A program made the position numbers and the translations under genes. Positions 40,397-49,325 of a stretch of DNA of 64,000 nt are shown piece after piece. The notes under the pieces are model-generated. The model searched no databases and was not told the DNA's origin. It saw only the letters and a program-made list of their open reading frames with translations. The stretch is from assembly GCA_016234555.1 (NCBI GenBank), contig JACRBJ010000023.1, forward strand, positions 1-64,000, in the 5' to 3' direction. This DNA is from Chloroflexota bacterium (GTDB taxonomy: Bacteria; Chloroflexota; Anaerolineae; Anaerolineales; Villigracilaceae). Numbering within the stretch: the stretch's first letter is position 1; the number at the start of each line of letters is the position of its first letter.

Positions 40397-43300
40397 ATGA
40401 CAGAAAATCAAAAGCCTTCGCTCGGCACGAAACGCAGCCTCGTTTTATTCGGGGTCATTCTGCTCGTTTGCATTGGCGGTGTAATTCTGGTGACGAAGTG
40501 GAAAAAGCCCGATATTTTTACCCCCGTCAAGGCAACCCCTGTGACCATCGAAATAAATACAACCCCGTCCCCTGAAGATACTGCGGACAAATACTCGATC
40601 AGCGTTGAGTTGAGCGAGGGACAGTCCCAGCCGCAGGCGGCGGAAGTTTTGCCGGCGACCAGCGGTGAGCCGCTTTCCGCGGAAGAGGTCGATGCGATTC
40701 TCTCGCGTCTGCCCGCGCTGACGCCTGATCCCGACGACCAGACGGATTTCAAGCTGCCAGTGGAGATTCTGCCCCCGCCGCAACCGGGCAACATCCTCCA
40801 GGAGTCGTTCCCTCCCCTCGAAACGGGACCAACCCCGGAGGCGGTCGAATCTGGTCCGCTTCAGGTGTTGCGATTCTCCCCCGAAGGTGAAATCCCCGTT
40901 GCGCCATTCGTCAGCGTGACGTTCAACCAGCCCATGGTACCGCTTGGGACTCTGGGCGACCTCGCAGAGAAAGACGTCCCGGTCAAAATCGAGCCATCCA
41001 TGCCCGGCACCTGGCGCTGGCTTGGGACAAAGACCCTGACCTTTGAATATGATTCGGAATTGATCGACCGCCTGCCCAAGGCGACCGAATATCGCGCCAC
41101 CGTGCCTGCGGGGACAAAATCGGCTTCGGGTGAGACGCTGGCTGAGGCGGTCACGTGGACGTTCACGACGCCCCCGCCAAAAATTGTCACATTTTACCCG
41201 AGCGGTGATGTGCCACAACCACTCGAACCAATCTTTTTCATTTTGTTCGACCAGCGCATCGACCCAGCCGCGGTGCTAAAAACCGTTCAAGTCACGGCGG
41301 AAAGCCAGACCGTCGAAATTGTTCAAGCAACGCAGGCTGAAATTGACGGGGATGAACAGGTCAGTCAACTGGCAAAGGACGCACCGGAGGGACGCTGGTT
41401 TGCGTTTCGCGCCACGAAACCTTTTCCACCGGCAACCGGCGTTTCTGTGATCGTCGGACCGGGGACGCCATCAGCCGAAGGACCACTGACCGCAACAGAT
41501 GTACAGTCCTTTGGATTCGCAACCTACTCGCCCCTACGCATCGAGGAACATCGCTGTTCGTGGTACGATGACAAATGCCCGCCGTTGACGCCGTTTTACA
41601 TCCGCTTCAACAACCAATTGGATATGGACGTTTTCAGCGAAGATATGCTGAAGGTTGAGCCTGAGATACCGGGCGTGTCTGCCAACGTCTTCGGCAACGC
41701 CATCGAGATCAGCGGCGAAACCAGCGGACAAACCACCTACACGGTCACGGTCTCGGGCAAAGTGCAGGATGTCTTCGGTCAGCAGCTTGGCAAAGACGCC
41801 GATCTGAAGTTCAAGGTGGGCAAAGCCGAGTCGATGCTGGTCAACACCGGGCAAAACTTCCTGACCCTCGACCCGTCGTCCAGCAAGGCGGTCTTCTCGG
41901 TCTATGCCATCAATTACAAAAGACTCAACCTGAAAGTTTATTCCGTCCAGCCCTCGGACTGGAAGGCATACAAACAATACCTGCGCGACTGGCAGCAGAC
42001 CGATGTCCCGTCCAAAATGCCGGGCAAACTTGTAGAAGACAAGGCGCTCTCGTTGGACATTCCCGACGATACGCTGACACAGGTGGACATCGACCTGAGG
42101 CAGTACATGGACGGGAAGTTCGGGCATTTCGTGGTCATCGTCGAGCCGCCGGCGGGGATTTTTGAAAGCCAGGATACCAAGTGGCAGCGCTTCTCGCAGA
42201 CGGTCATCACCTGGGTGCAGGTGACGCAGATCGGGCTGGACGCCTTCACCGACCACAGTGAAATGGTCGCCTGGGCAACCGACCTGAAAAATGGCGCGCC
42301 GCTGGCGGGCATCCAAATTCAAGCGGACAACGGCAGCGCAACGGTCACAAGCGGCAAGGATGGCACAGTCCGTTTCGACATTCCCAACGGCGCAACCTAC
42401 CTGACCGCCCGCAAAGGCGACGACCTGGCGATCCTGCCGCGCTCGGCTTATTTCTGGTACGACGACGCATGGTCTCCCATGCCGGTGATCGATTCCCTGC
42501 GCTGGTATGTTTTCGACGACCGCGCGATGTACAAGCCTGGCGAGGAAGTTCATGTCAAAGGCTGGCTCAGGCGCATCGGCAACAGGCAGGACGGTGACGT
42601 CGGGTTGGTCGGACCCGATTTGAGCGGGGTCAACTATCAGGTCATCGACCCGTTCGGAAACCAACTCGGCAACGGGCGCGTCGAAGTAAACGCCCTCGGT
42701 GGATTCGACTTCGTCTTCACCATTCCGCAAGCCACAAATCTTGGGGCTGCCCAAATCCAACTGACAGCCGAAGGCGGCTTGGGCAATTTGAGCGAAACCC
42801 AGTTCTATCATCAATTCCAGATACAGGAATTCCGCCGCCCCGAATTCGAGGTGACAGCGCGCAGCGAAACCAGCGGACCTTATTTTGCCGGTGACCATGC
42901 CACGCTGGCAGTGGAGGCGAAATACTACGCCGGCGGCGGGTTACCCAATGCCGAAGTGACCTGGCAGGTCTCGACTTCGCCGGGTAGTTATTCTCCGCCC
43001 AACTGGCCCGACTTTACCTTTGGCTCGTGGCAGCCGTGGTGGTTCTATTATGACTTCGGTTACCAGCAAGGTCAGGAACCCCAATACCAAACCTTTACAG
43101 GCAAAACCGACGCTTCGGGCACGCACTACTTGAACGTCGTCCTGAAACAACAGGGCAGCAAAGACCCGCAGCCGCAAAGCGTGTCGGCGCAAGCCACGGT
43201 GATGGACGTCAACCGCCAGGCGTGGAGCAGCACGACGAACCTACTCGTCCACCCAGCGGATTTGTACGTCGGCATCCGCAGCGACAGCTACTTCGTCGAA

Positions 43301-46300
43301 AAAGGCACGCCCATCAAAGTGGATTTCATCGTCACCGATCTGGACGGCAAACCGGTTGGAAACCGTCCCGTCGAAATCACCGCCGGCAGGCTGGATTGGA
43401 AGTACATCAAGGGCGAGTGGACGGAGCAGGTGGTCGACGTCCAAACCTGCTCGCAGCAATCCGCGCCCGAGCCTGGGACGTGTTCCTTCGAGACACCCCT
43501 CGGTGGAAGCTACCAGATCACCGCCGTCGTCACGGATGAATCAGGTCGCAAGAATCAAAGCCGTTTCACGCGCTGGGTCAGCGGCGGACAAAGACCCCCC
43601 GCCCGAAATGTGGAACAGGAAAAGGTCACGCTGATTCCGGACAAGGAAACCTACCAGCCCGGTGACACGGCGAAGATTCTCGTCCAGTCGCCATTCACTC
43701 CCGCCGAAGGGATGCTGACCGTTGACCGCAACGGAATTCTGTACACGGCACGCTTCGAAATCAAGGACGGCTCGACCACGCTTGAAATCCCCATCGAAGA
43801 GAAATACATCCCCAACTTGAATATTCAAGTTGACCTCGTCGGCTCTGCCCCGCGCACCGACGATAACGGCGAGACGCTCAAAGATGTCCCGCCGCGTCCC
43901 GCCTTTGCCAGCGGACAGTTGAATCTCAAGATTCCGCCGCTGCAACGGACTCTGTCCCTGCAAGTGACTCCGGATCAATCCGCGCTGGAGCCTGGCGGCG
44001 AGACCACGCTGAATGTCACGGTAAAGGATTCAAAAGGTCTGCCCATGGCGGATGCGGAACTGGCTGTCGTCGTGGTGGATGAATCCATCCTCGCGTTGAC
44101 CAATTATCAACTGAGCGACCCGTTGAGCGTTTTCTACGCCGAGCGTCCTCCATACCTGTCGAGCATTTACAGCCGCGCCAATATCATTCTGGCTGCTCCA
44201 CAGGAACTGGCAAAACAAGCCAGGCAAGCCAACGAAAGCGCGGATATGCTGATGGCGGCGGCTCCCGCCGCAGCAGAAGCGCCTGCCGCTACAGAAGCGC
44301 CGATGGCAACCATGACAGTGGTAGGTGAATATGGAGGAGAGGATTTTAGTCAAACGACACAACCGACAATCGCCGTACGCTCGGACTTCAACCCGCTGGC
44401 AACCTTTGCCGCTTCCGTGCGGACTGGCTTCAACGGCGAGGCGCGTGTTTCGATCAAACTCCCCGATAACCTCACCCGCTACCGCGTCATGGTGGTGGCG
44501 GTGGACGATGGCGGAAATCAATTCGGCACCGGCGAGTCAAACCTGACGGCGAGATTGCCGCTGATGGTGCGTCCATCCGCGCCGCGCTTCCTCAACTTTG
44601 GCGATAAATTCGAATTACCGGTTGTGCTTCAAAACCAGACCGACCTGCCGATGACGGTGGATGTCGCCGCCCGTGCCACAAACCTTGAACTTGGGAATGC
44701 CGGTCAGCGGATTACCGTCCCAGCCAATGACCGCGTGGAAGTGCGCTTCCCGGCGGCAACGGTCAAGGCGGGAACTGTCCGCGTGCAGATTGTGGCGACC
44801 TCTGGAAGTTACGCCGACGCCGCGACGGTTGAGTTGCCGGTTTACACGCCCGCCACCACCGAAGCCTTTGCCACCTATGGCGTCATTGATGAAGGCTCCA
44901 CCGCCCAGCCCGTGCAATACCCAGCGGGAGTCTTCCCGCAATACGGCGGACTGGAGGTCAGCACGTCGTCAACCGCGTTGCAGTCGTTAACCGATGCCGT
45001 TCTGTATCTGGTGTCGTATCCGTTCGAATGTTCAGAGCAACTGGCTTCGCGGATTCTGGCTGTTGCCTCCCTGCGCGATGTGCTGACCGCGTTCAAAGCT
45101 GACGGGTTGCCTTCGCCAACAGAGATGGAATCAGCCGTCAGCCGCGACATCGAACGCCTGCGCGGGATGCAAAACTACGACGGTGGATTCCCCTACTGGC
45201 GGCGCGGCTTCGAGTCGAGTCCCTTCAACACCATCCACGTCGCCCATGCCCTGTTCCGCGCGCAGGAAAAGGGTTTCGATGTCCCCACTGAAATGCAGCA
45301 GAACGCGCTGGTATATCTGCGCGACATCGAAAGCCATTACCCATCGTGGTACAGCCTGGACACCCGACGGACGCTCAGCGCGTACGCGCTCTACGTCCGC
45401 AACCTGACGGGTGACCGCGATGCGCGAAAAGCTGAAGCCCTTTTGGACGAGGCCGGTTTGGATAACCTTTCGATGGAAGCCATCGGCTGGTTGTGGTCGG
45501 TGATCGACGACGAAACCCAACTGGACGCGATTCGACGCTTCATCAACAACCACGTGGTCGAGACGGCCGGCGCGGCAAACTTCACGACAGCTTACTCCGA
45601 CCAGACCTACCTGCTGCTCAGCTCCGACCGCCGCACCGATGCCATTTTGCTGGACGCGCTGATCGAGGATAATCCGCAAAGCGATTTGATTCCCAAGGTG
45701 GTCAACGGCTTGCTGGCTCACCGCACGAAAGGTCGCTGGGGCAGCACGCAGGAGAACGTCTTCGTCCTGCTGACCCTCGACCGCTACTTCAACACCTACG
45801 AAAGTCAGACACCGGACTTCGTGGCGCGCATCTGGCTTGGAGACACCTACGCCGGCAGCAACGAGTTCCGCGGACGCACGACGGATATTTACAAGACGCT
45901 CGTCCCGATGGAGTACGTGCTGAGCGAAACGTCGGCTGGCGGCGGAACGCAGGATCTGATCCTCAGCAAGGACGGTCCCGGCAGACTCTACTACCGGCTT
46001 GGACTGCAATACGCCCCAACCGACTTGAACCTCGATCCGCTGGAGATGGGATTTGTCGTCCAGCGCCACTACGAATCTTTGGACGACCCCGAGGATGTTT
46101 ACCAGGACAACGACGGCGTCTGGCATATCAAGGCTGGGACTCGTGTGCGGGTTAGAATCACAATGGAGGCGGATAACCGCCGCTATCACGTGGCCCTGGT
46201 CGACCCGCTCCCCGCTGGCTTGGAAATCATCAACCCGGCGCTGGCAGTCTCTGAAAGCATTCCGCAAGACCCGACCAGTCCCGACTATAAATATGGCTGG

Positions 46301-46513
46301 TGGTGGTGGGGTCCGTGGTACGAACACCAGAACATGCGCGACAACCGCGCCGAGGCGTTCACTCCATTGCTTTGGGAAGGCGTCTACGAGTACAGCTACG
46401 ATGCCCGCGCCACCACGCCCGGCACATTCATTGTCCCGCCGGCAAAAGCCGAGGAGATGTACTCGCCCGAAGTCTTTGGTCGCAGTGGCAGCGATTGGGT
46501 GATCGTCGAATAA
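40397..46513 (+). CDS. Bacterial alpha-2-macroglobulin with thioester motif
   Basis: A 2038-residue protein. A signal-anchor helix lies near 14-35 (LVLFGVILLVCIGGVILVTKW), followed by a Pro/Thr-rich spacer. Multiple macroglobulin beta domains follow (for example WAFTTPPPKIVTFYPSG-type and FRRPEFEVTARSETSGPYFAGD), then a linker rich in Ala/Met (about 1290-1325) as a likely bait region. An A2M domain with the thioester motif CSEQ follows (Cys1545 in YPFECSEQLASR), then an alpha/alpha toroid (MQNYDGGFPYWRRG) and receptor-like domain. Bacterial A2Ms trap attacking proteases outside the membrane. The usual pbpC neighbour is absent. The ribosome site can be hidden by a small hairpin. Confidence 0.92.
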   Translation: MTENQKPSLGTKRSLVLFGVILLVCIGGVILVTKWKKPDIFTPVKATPVTIEINTTPSPEDTADKYSISVELSEGQSQPQAAEVLPATSGEPLSAEEVDAILSRLPALTPDPDDQTDFKLPVEILPPPQPGNILQESFPPLETGPTPEAVESGPLQVLRFSPEGEIPVAPFVSVTFNQPMVPLGTLGDLAEKDVPVKIEPSMPGTWRWLGTKTLTFEYDSELIDRLPKATEYRATVPAGTKSASGETLAEAVTWTFTTPPPKIVTFYPSGDVPQPLEPIFFILFDQRIDPAAVLKTVQVTAESQTVEIVQATQAEIDGDEQVSQLAKDAPEGRWFAFRATKPFPPATGVSVIVGPGTPSAEGPLTATDVQSFGFATYSPLRIEEHRCSWYDDKCPPLTPFYIRFNNQLDMDVFSEDMLKVEPEIPGVSANVFGNAIEISGETSGQTTYTVTVSGKVQDVFGQQLGKDADLKFKVGKAESMLVNTGQNFLTLDPSSSKAVFSVYAINYKRLNLKVYSVQPSDWKAYKQYLRDWQQTDVPSKMPGKLVEDKALSLDIPDDTLTQVDIDLRQYMDGKFGHFVVIVEPPAGIFESQDTKWQRFSQTVITWVQVTQIGLDAFTDHSEMVAWATDLKNGAPLAGIQIQADNGSATVTSGKDGTVRFDIPNGATYLTARKGDDLAILPRSAYFWYDDAWSPMPVIDSLRWYVFDDRAMYKPGEEVHVKGWLRRIGNRQDGDVGLVGPDLSGVNYQVIDPFGNQLGNGRVEVNALGGFDFVFTIPQATNLGAAQIQLTAEGGLGNLSETQFYHQFQIQEFRRPEFEVTARSETSGPYFAGDHATLAVEAKYYAGGGLPNAEVTWQVSTSPGSYSPPNWPDFTFGSWQPWWFYYDFGYQQGQEPQYQTFTGKTDASGTHYLNVVLKQQGSKDPQPQSVSAQATVMDVNRQAWSSTTNLLVHPADLYVGIRSDSYFVEKGTPIKVDFIVTDLDGKPVGNRPVEITAGRLDWKYIKGEWTEQVVDVQTCSQQSAPEPGTCSFETPLGGSYQITAVVTDESGRKNQSRFTRWVSGGQRPPARNVEQEKVTLIPDKETYQPGDTAKILVQSPFTPAEGMLTVDRNGILYTARFEIKDGSTTLEIPIEEKYIPNLNIQVDLVGSAPRTDDNGETLKDVPPRPAFASGQLNLKIPPLQRTLSLQVTPDQSALEPGGETTLNVTVKDSKGLPMADAELAVVVVDESILALTNYQLSDPLSVFYAERPPYLSSIYSRANIILAAPQELAKQARQANESADMLMAAAPAAAEAPAATEAPMATMTVVGEYGGEDFSQTTQPTIAVRSDFNPLATFAASVRTGFNGEARVSIKLPDNLTRYRVMVVAVDDGGNQFGTGESNLTARLPLMVRPSAPRFLNFGDKFELPVVLQNQTDLPMTVDVAARATNLELGNAGQRITVPANDRVEVRFPAATVKAGTVRVQIVATSGSYADAATVELPVYTPATTEAFATYGVIDEGSTAQPVQYPAGVFPQYGGLEVSTSSTALQSLTDAVLYLVSYPFECSEQLASRILAVASLRDVLTAFKADGLPSPTEMESAVSRDIERLRGMQNYDGGFPYWRRGFESSPFNTIHVAHALFRAQEKGFDVPTEMQQNALVYLRDIESHYPSWYSLDTRRTLSAYALYVRNLTGDRDARKAEALLDEAGLDNLSMEAIGWLWSVIDDETQLDAIRRFINNHVVETAGAANFTTAYSDQTYLLLSSDRRTDAILLDALIEDNPQSDLIPKVVNGLLAHRTKGRWGSTQENVFVLLTLDRYFNTYESQTPDFVARIWLGDTYAGSNEFRGRTTDIYKTLVPMEYVLSETSAGGGTQDLILSKDGPGRLYYRLGLQYAPTDLNLDPLEMGFVVQRHYESLDDPEDVYQDNDGVWHIKAGTRVRVRITMEADNRRYHVALVDPLPAGLEIINPALAVSESIPQDPTSPDYKYGWWWWGPWYEHQNMRDNRAEAFTPLLWEGVYEYSYDARATTPGTFIVPPAKAEEMYSPEVFGRSGSDWVIVE

Positions 46514-46523
46514 CCACTACTGA

Positions 46524-46617
46524 GACCTGACAGGTTTCCAATCGATCTGGTCCGCCAGACTCTTGCCCACCGCAAGTCATTCTGACGGACCGGGTGTCTG
46601 ACGAAACCTGTCAGGTC
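46524..46617. repeat. Compound inverted repeat, ACCTGACAGGT family, second copy
   Basis: Outer arms GACCTGACAGGTTTC / GAAACCTGTCAGGTC, an inner stem GGTCCG-CAGA / TCTG-CGGACC and a central CTTGC / GCAAG hairpin. It follows the A2M gene and may act as its terminator. Confidence 0.75.
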
Positions 46618-46639
46618 TGATGAAGGGGGATTTTTTCTC

Positions 46640-46686
46640 TTGACTTTCCATCTCGCCGGGCGTAAAATCATATTAATCTGATTAAT
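46640..46686 (+). promoter_or_regulatory. Promoter and palindromic operator of GntR/FCD regulator
   Basis: TTGACT (46640-46645), 17-base spacer, TAAAAT (46663-46668). Directly after it lies ATTAATC-T-GATTAAT (46672-46686), a perfect 15-base palindrome over the expected transcription start, fitting an autoregulatory FadR-type operator. Confidence 0.75.
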
Positions 46687-46697
46687 CGGATAACTAT

Positions 46698-47375
46698 ATG
46701 ATATTACGCGACCGAAACTCCCCCGAAATCTCCGAATTCCTGCGCTACCTGGCTTTGCACCCGGAAGCGGAAACCAACCTGCCCACGCTCAGCGAGCTAA
46801 GCCGTGAGCTTGGCATCAGCGTGGCAGGCTTGCGCGAACAACTCGAAGTGGCGCGCGCGCTTGGGCTGGTCGAGGTCCGCCCGCGCACCGGGACCAGACG
46901 CCTGTCCTATTCCTTCGCACCAGCCGTCAAGCAAAGCCTGACTTACGCGCTGACCCTTAATCAGAAATATTTCCAGAAATATTCCGAACTGCGCACCCAT
47001 ATCGAGAACATCTACTGGGATGAAGCGGTCACCCTGTTGACCGAAGACGACAAGCGCGAACTGCAAGACATCATCGCCGCCGCATTCGACAAGCTGCGCG
47101 GAAACCCCATCCAGGTGCCGCACGAGGAGCACCGCAGGATGCACCTGCTGATCTACAGCCGTCTCGACAATCCCTTTGTGATGGGCTTGCTGGAGGCATA
47201 CTGGAACGCCTACGAAGCAGTGGGCTTGAACATGTACGCAGGCGGCGTGGATTACCTCGAAACGATTTGGGGGTATCACAAGACAATGGTCGAAAGCATT
47301 TGCAACGGTAATTACGCGGCTGGACGCAAGGCTTTGATGACGCACATCGACCTCTTTGCATCCCGCCCGTTATAA
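46698..47375 (+). CDS. GntR-like regulator with FCD ligand domain
   Basis: A 225-residue regulator. A winged-helix DNA-binding region covers 10-70 (TLSELSRELGISVAGLREQLEVARALGLVEVRPRTGTRRLS), followed by an all-helical FCD domain (RTHIENIYWDEAVTLL, IQVPHEEHRRMHLLIYSRLDNPFVMGLLEAYW, HKTMVESICNGNYAAGRKALMTHID). The conserved acidic and His residues in FCD usually bind a metal and an organic acid. It lies 15 bases ahead of the 2-oxoacid oxidoreductase genes, so it probably senses a carboxylic acid and controls them together with itself. Confidence 0.88.
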   Translation: MILRDRNSPEISEFLRYLALHPEAETNLPTLSELSRELGISVAGLREQLEVARALGLVEVRPRTGTRRLSYSFAPAVKQSLTYALTLNQKYFQKYSELRTHIENIYWDEAVTLLTEDDKRELQDIIAAAFDKLRGNPIQVPHEEHRRMHLLIYSRLDNPFVMGLLEAYWNAYEAVGLNMYAGGVDYLETIWGYHKTMVESICNGNYAAGRKALMTHIDLFASRPL

Positions 47376-47390
47376 AAAACAAGGAGTCTC

Positions 47391-49310
47391 ATGAATAAAA
47401 TCATCAACGATTTCTCGATCACAGTTGGCACAGTTAACGGTTCAGGAAGTTCCACAGCCAACAACACCATCCTGCGCACCCTCTTCAAGATGGGCGTCCC
47501 AGTCTCGGGCAAGAACCTCTTCCCCTCCAATATTCAGGGGCTGCCGACGTGGTACATCATCCGCGCAAACAAGGATGGTTTCGTCGCCCACCATGAACGA
47601 CGCGACATCGTGATCGCAATAAACCCGGCTTCCTTTACCCGTGACCTGGCGTCGGTTGTGCCCGGCGGAGCCTTTTACTACGCCGACGACATCAAACTGC
47701 CGATCAACCGCACCGATATCGCCGTCTACCCGATGCCGATCAAGGCAATCGTCCGCGCAGACGCGAACATCCCCACCAGCTTCCGCGACCTCGTGGGCAA
47801 CATGGTCTACGTCGGCGTGCTGGCGCAGATGATCGACCTCGACATGGACGTCATCCACTCCGCGCTGACCTTCCACTTCAAGGGCAAGCAAAAGCCCATC
47901 GACATGAACTTCAACGCGGTCAAGGCTGGCGCGGAATGGGCAAAAGCCAACCTCGAAAAGAAGGACCCGTTCCACATCGAGCCCATGAACAAGACCGAGG
48001 GGATGATCATGGCGGATGGAAACACAGCCGCCGCGCTTGGCTCCATCTTCGGCGGGGTGCTGTTTGCAGCATGGTATCCCATTACACCCGCCACATCGCT
48101 GGCGGAGGCGCTCAACGAATACCTGCCGCAGCTTCGTCAGCGGGAGGATGGCAAACATACCTATGCCGTCGTCCAAACCGAGGATGAACTCGCCGCGCTG
48201 GGCATGACGGTTGGAGCGGGCTGGGCTGGGTTGCGCTCGATGACCTCCACTTCGGGACCGGGTCTCTCGCTGATGACTGAGTTTGCAGGTCTCGCATATT
48301 ACGCGGAAATTCCCGTGGTCATTTGGGACGTGCAGCGCATCGGTCCCAGCACGGGATTGCCCACGCGCACCTCGCAGGGCGACCTGACCTTTTCATATTT
48401 CATCGGGCACGGCGATTCGCAATCCGTCATCCTCCTGCCCGGCGACGTGTACGAATGCTTCGAGTTCGGCTGGAAGTCCCTCGACATTGCCGAGCGGATT
48501 CAAACACCAGTCTTTGTGCTAAGCGATTTGGACATGGGCATGAACCAGTGGATGAGCAAACCCTTCCAATATCCCGACACACCCATGGATCGCGGCAAAA
48601 TCCTGCTCGAAAAAGACATCGAAGAACTCAAAGGCAACTGGGGACGTTATCTCGACAAGGACGGCGACGGCATCGGCTATCGGACATTCCCCGGCAACAG
48701 ACATCCGCTCAGCTCATATTTCACGCGCGGTACCGGTCACGACGAGTACGCCAAGTACAGCGAGGAAGCCGCAACCTACACGGCGAACATGGATCGCTTG
48801 AAGAGGAAGCAGGAAACCGCCAAGCAATACGTCCCCGCTCCGGCGCTCCACAAAATGAAAGGCGCCACGGTGGGCATCATCGCCTACGGCTCGACGGAAG
48901 CCGCTGTACTCGAAGCCCAATACCTGTTGAACAGGGATCACGGGATCAAATCCGACTTCCTGCGCATCCGCGCCCTGCCCTTCACCCGGGAAGTGGACGC
49001 CTTCCTCAAAAAGTACGACCAGCTCTTCATCGTGGAAATGAACCGCGACGGGCAGATGGATCAAATCCTCAAGGTGGAGTATCCGCAATTTGCCGTGAAG
49101 TTCAGGTCGGTGGCGGTCGGTGACGGCCTGCCCGCTTCGGCGAAGTGGATTTTGGAAGGCATTCTGGAAAAGTATGAAGCTGGCGAAAAGAAAGTAACGA
49201 GTAAAAAGAAATCAGTGACCAGTAAACAGAAGCCAGTAGTCAGTGCCGCCAGAAAAACGCCCGTAAAGAAAGCCGTGAAGGGCAAGGCGGTCAAGAAGGC
49301 GAAGAAATAA
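47391..49310 (+). CDS. korA: 2-oxoacid:ferredoxin oxidoreductase, gamma-alpha fused subunit
   Basis: A 639-residue subunit. The N-terminal gamma domain (1-190: TVGTVNGSGSSTANNTILRTLFKMG) is fused to the alpha pyrimidine-binding domain (about 205-600: GNTAAALGSIFGGVLFAAWYPITPATSLAE, TSTSGPGLSLMTEFAGLAYYAEIP). With the beta subunit it oxidatively decarboxylates a 2-oxoacid, probably 2-oxoglutarate or a related acid, passing electrons to ferredoxin and making acyl-CoA. The last 45 residues are a Lys-rich tail (AGEKKVTSKKKSVTSK onward) whose DNA looks like the intergenic AGTAACGAGT-type repeats seen elsewhere here. GGAG precedes the ATG. Confidence 0.9.
   Translation: MNKIINDFSITVGTVNGSGSSTANNTILRTLFKMGVPVSGKNLFPSNIQGLPTWYIIRANKDGFVAHHERRDIVIAINPASFTRDLASVVPGGAFYYADDIKLPINRTDIAVYPMPIKAIVRADANIPTSFRDLVGNMVYVGVLAQMIDLDMDVIHSALTFHFKGKQKPIDMNFNAVKAGAEWAKANLEKKDPFHIEPMNKTEGMIMADGNTAAALGSIFGGVLFAAWYPITPATSLAEALNEYLPQLRQREDGKHTYAVVQTEDELAALGMTVGAGWAGLRSMTSTSGPGLSLMTEFAGLAYYAEIPVVIWDVQRIGPSTGLPTRTSQGDLTFSYFIGHGDSQSVILLPGDVYECFEFGWKSLDIAERIQTPVFVLSDLDMGMNQWMSKPFQYPDTPMDRGKILLEKDIEELKGNWGRYLDKDGDGIGYRTFPGNRHPLSSYFTRGTGHDEYAKYSEEAATYTANMDRLKRKQETAKQYVPAPALHKMKGATVGIIAYGSTEAAVLEAQYLLNRDHGIKSDFLRIRALPFTREVDAFLKKYDQLFIVEMNRDGQMDQILKVEYPQFAVKFRSVAVGDGLPASAKWILEGILEKYEAGEKKVTSKKKSVTSKQKPVVSAARKTPVKKAVKGKAVKKAKK
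49187..49250 (+). repeat. Repeat-like coding tail of korA
   Basis: Tandemly similar blocks of the type AGTAACGAGTAAA, AGTGACCAGTAAA and AGTAGTCAGTG encode a Lys/Ser/Val tail. The same AGTAACGAG phrase occurs in intergenic DNA at 25078-25090. Confidence 0.5.
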
Positions 49311-49325
49311 AAGGAGTAATGAAAA

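Noticed and set aside
41534..42898. 454-codon minus-strand frame inside the A2M gene
   Set aside because: Antisense shadow of a well-supported gene; no domain and no ribosome site.
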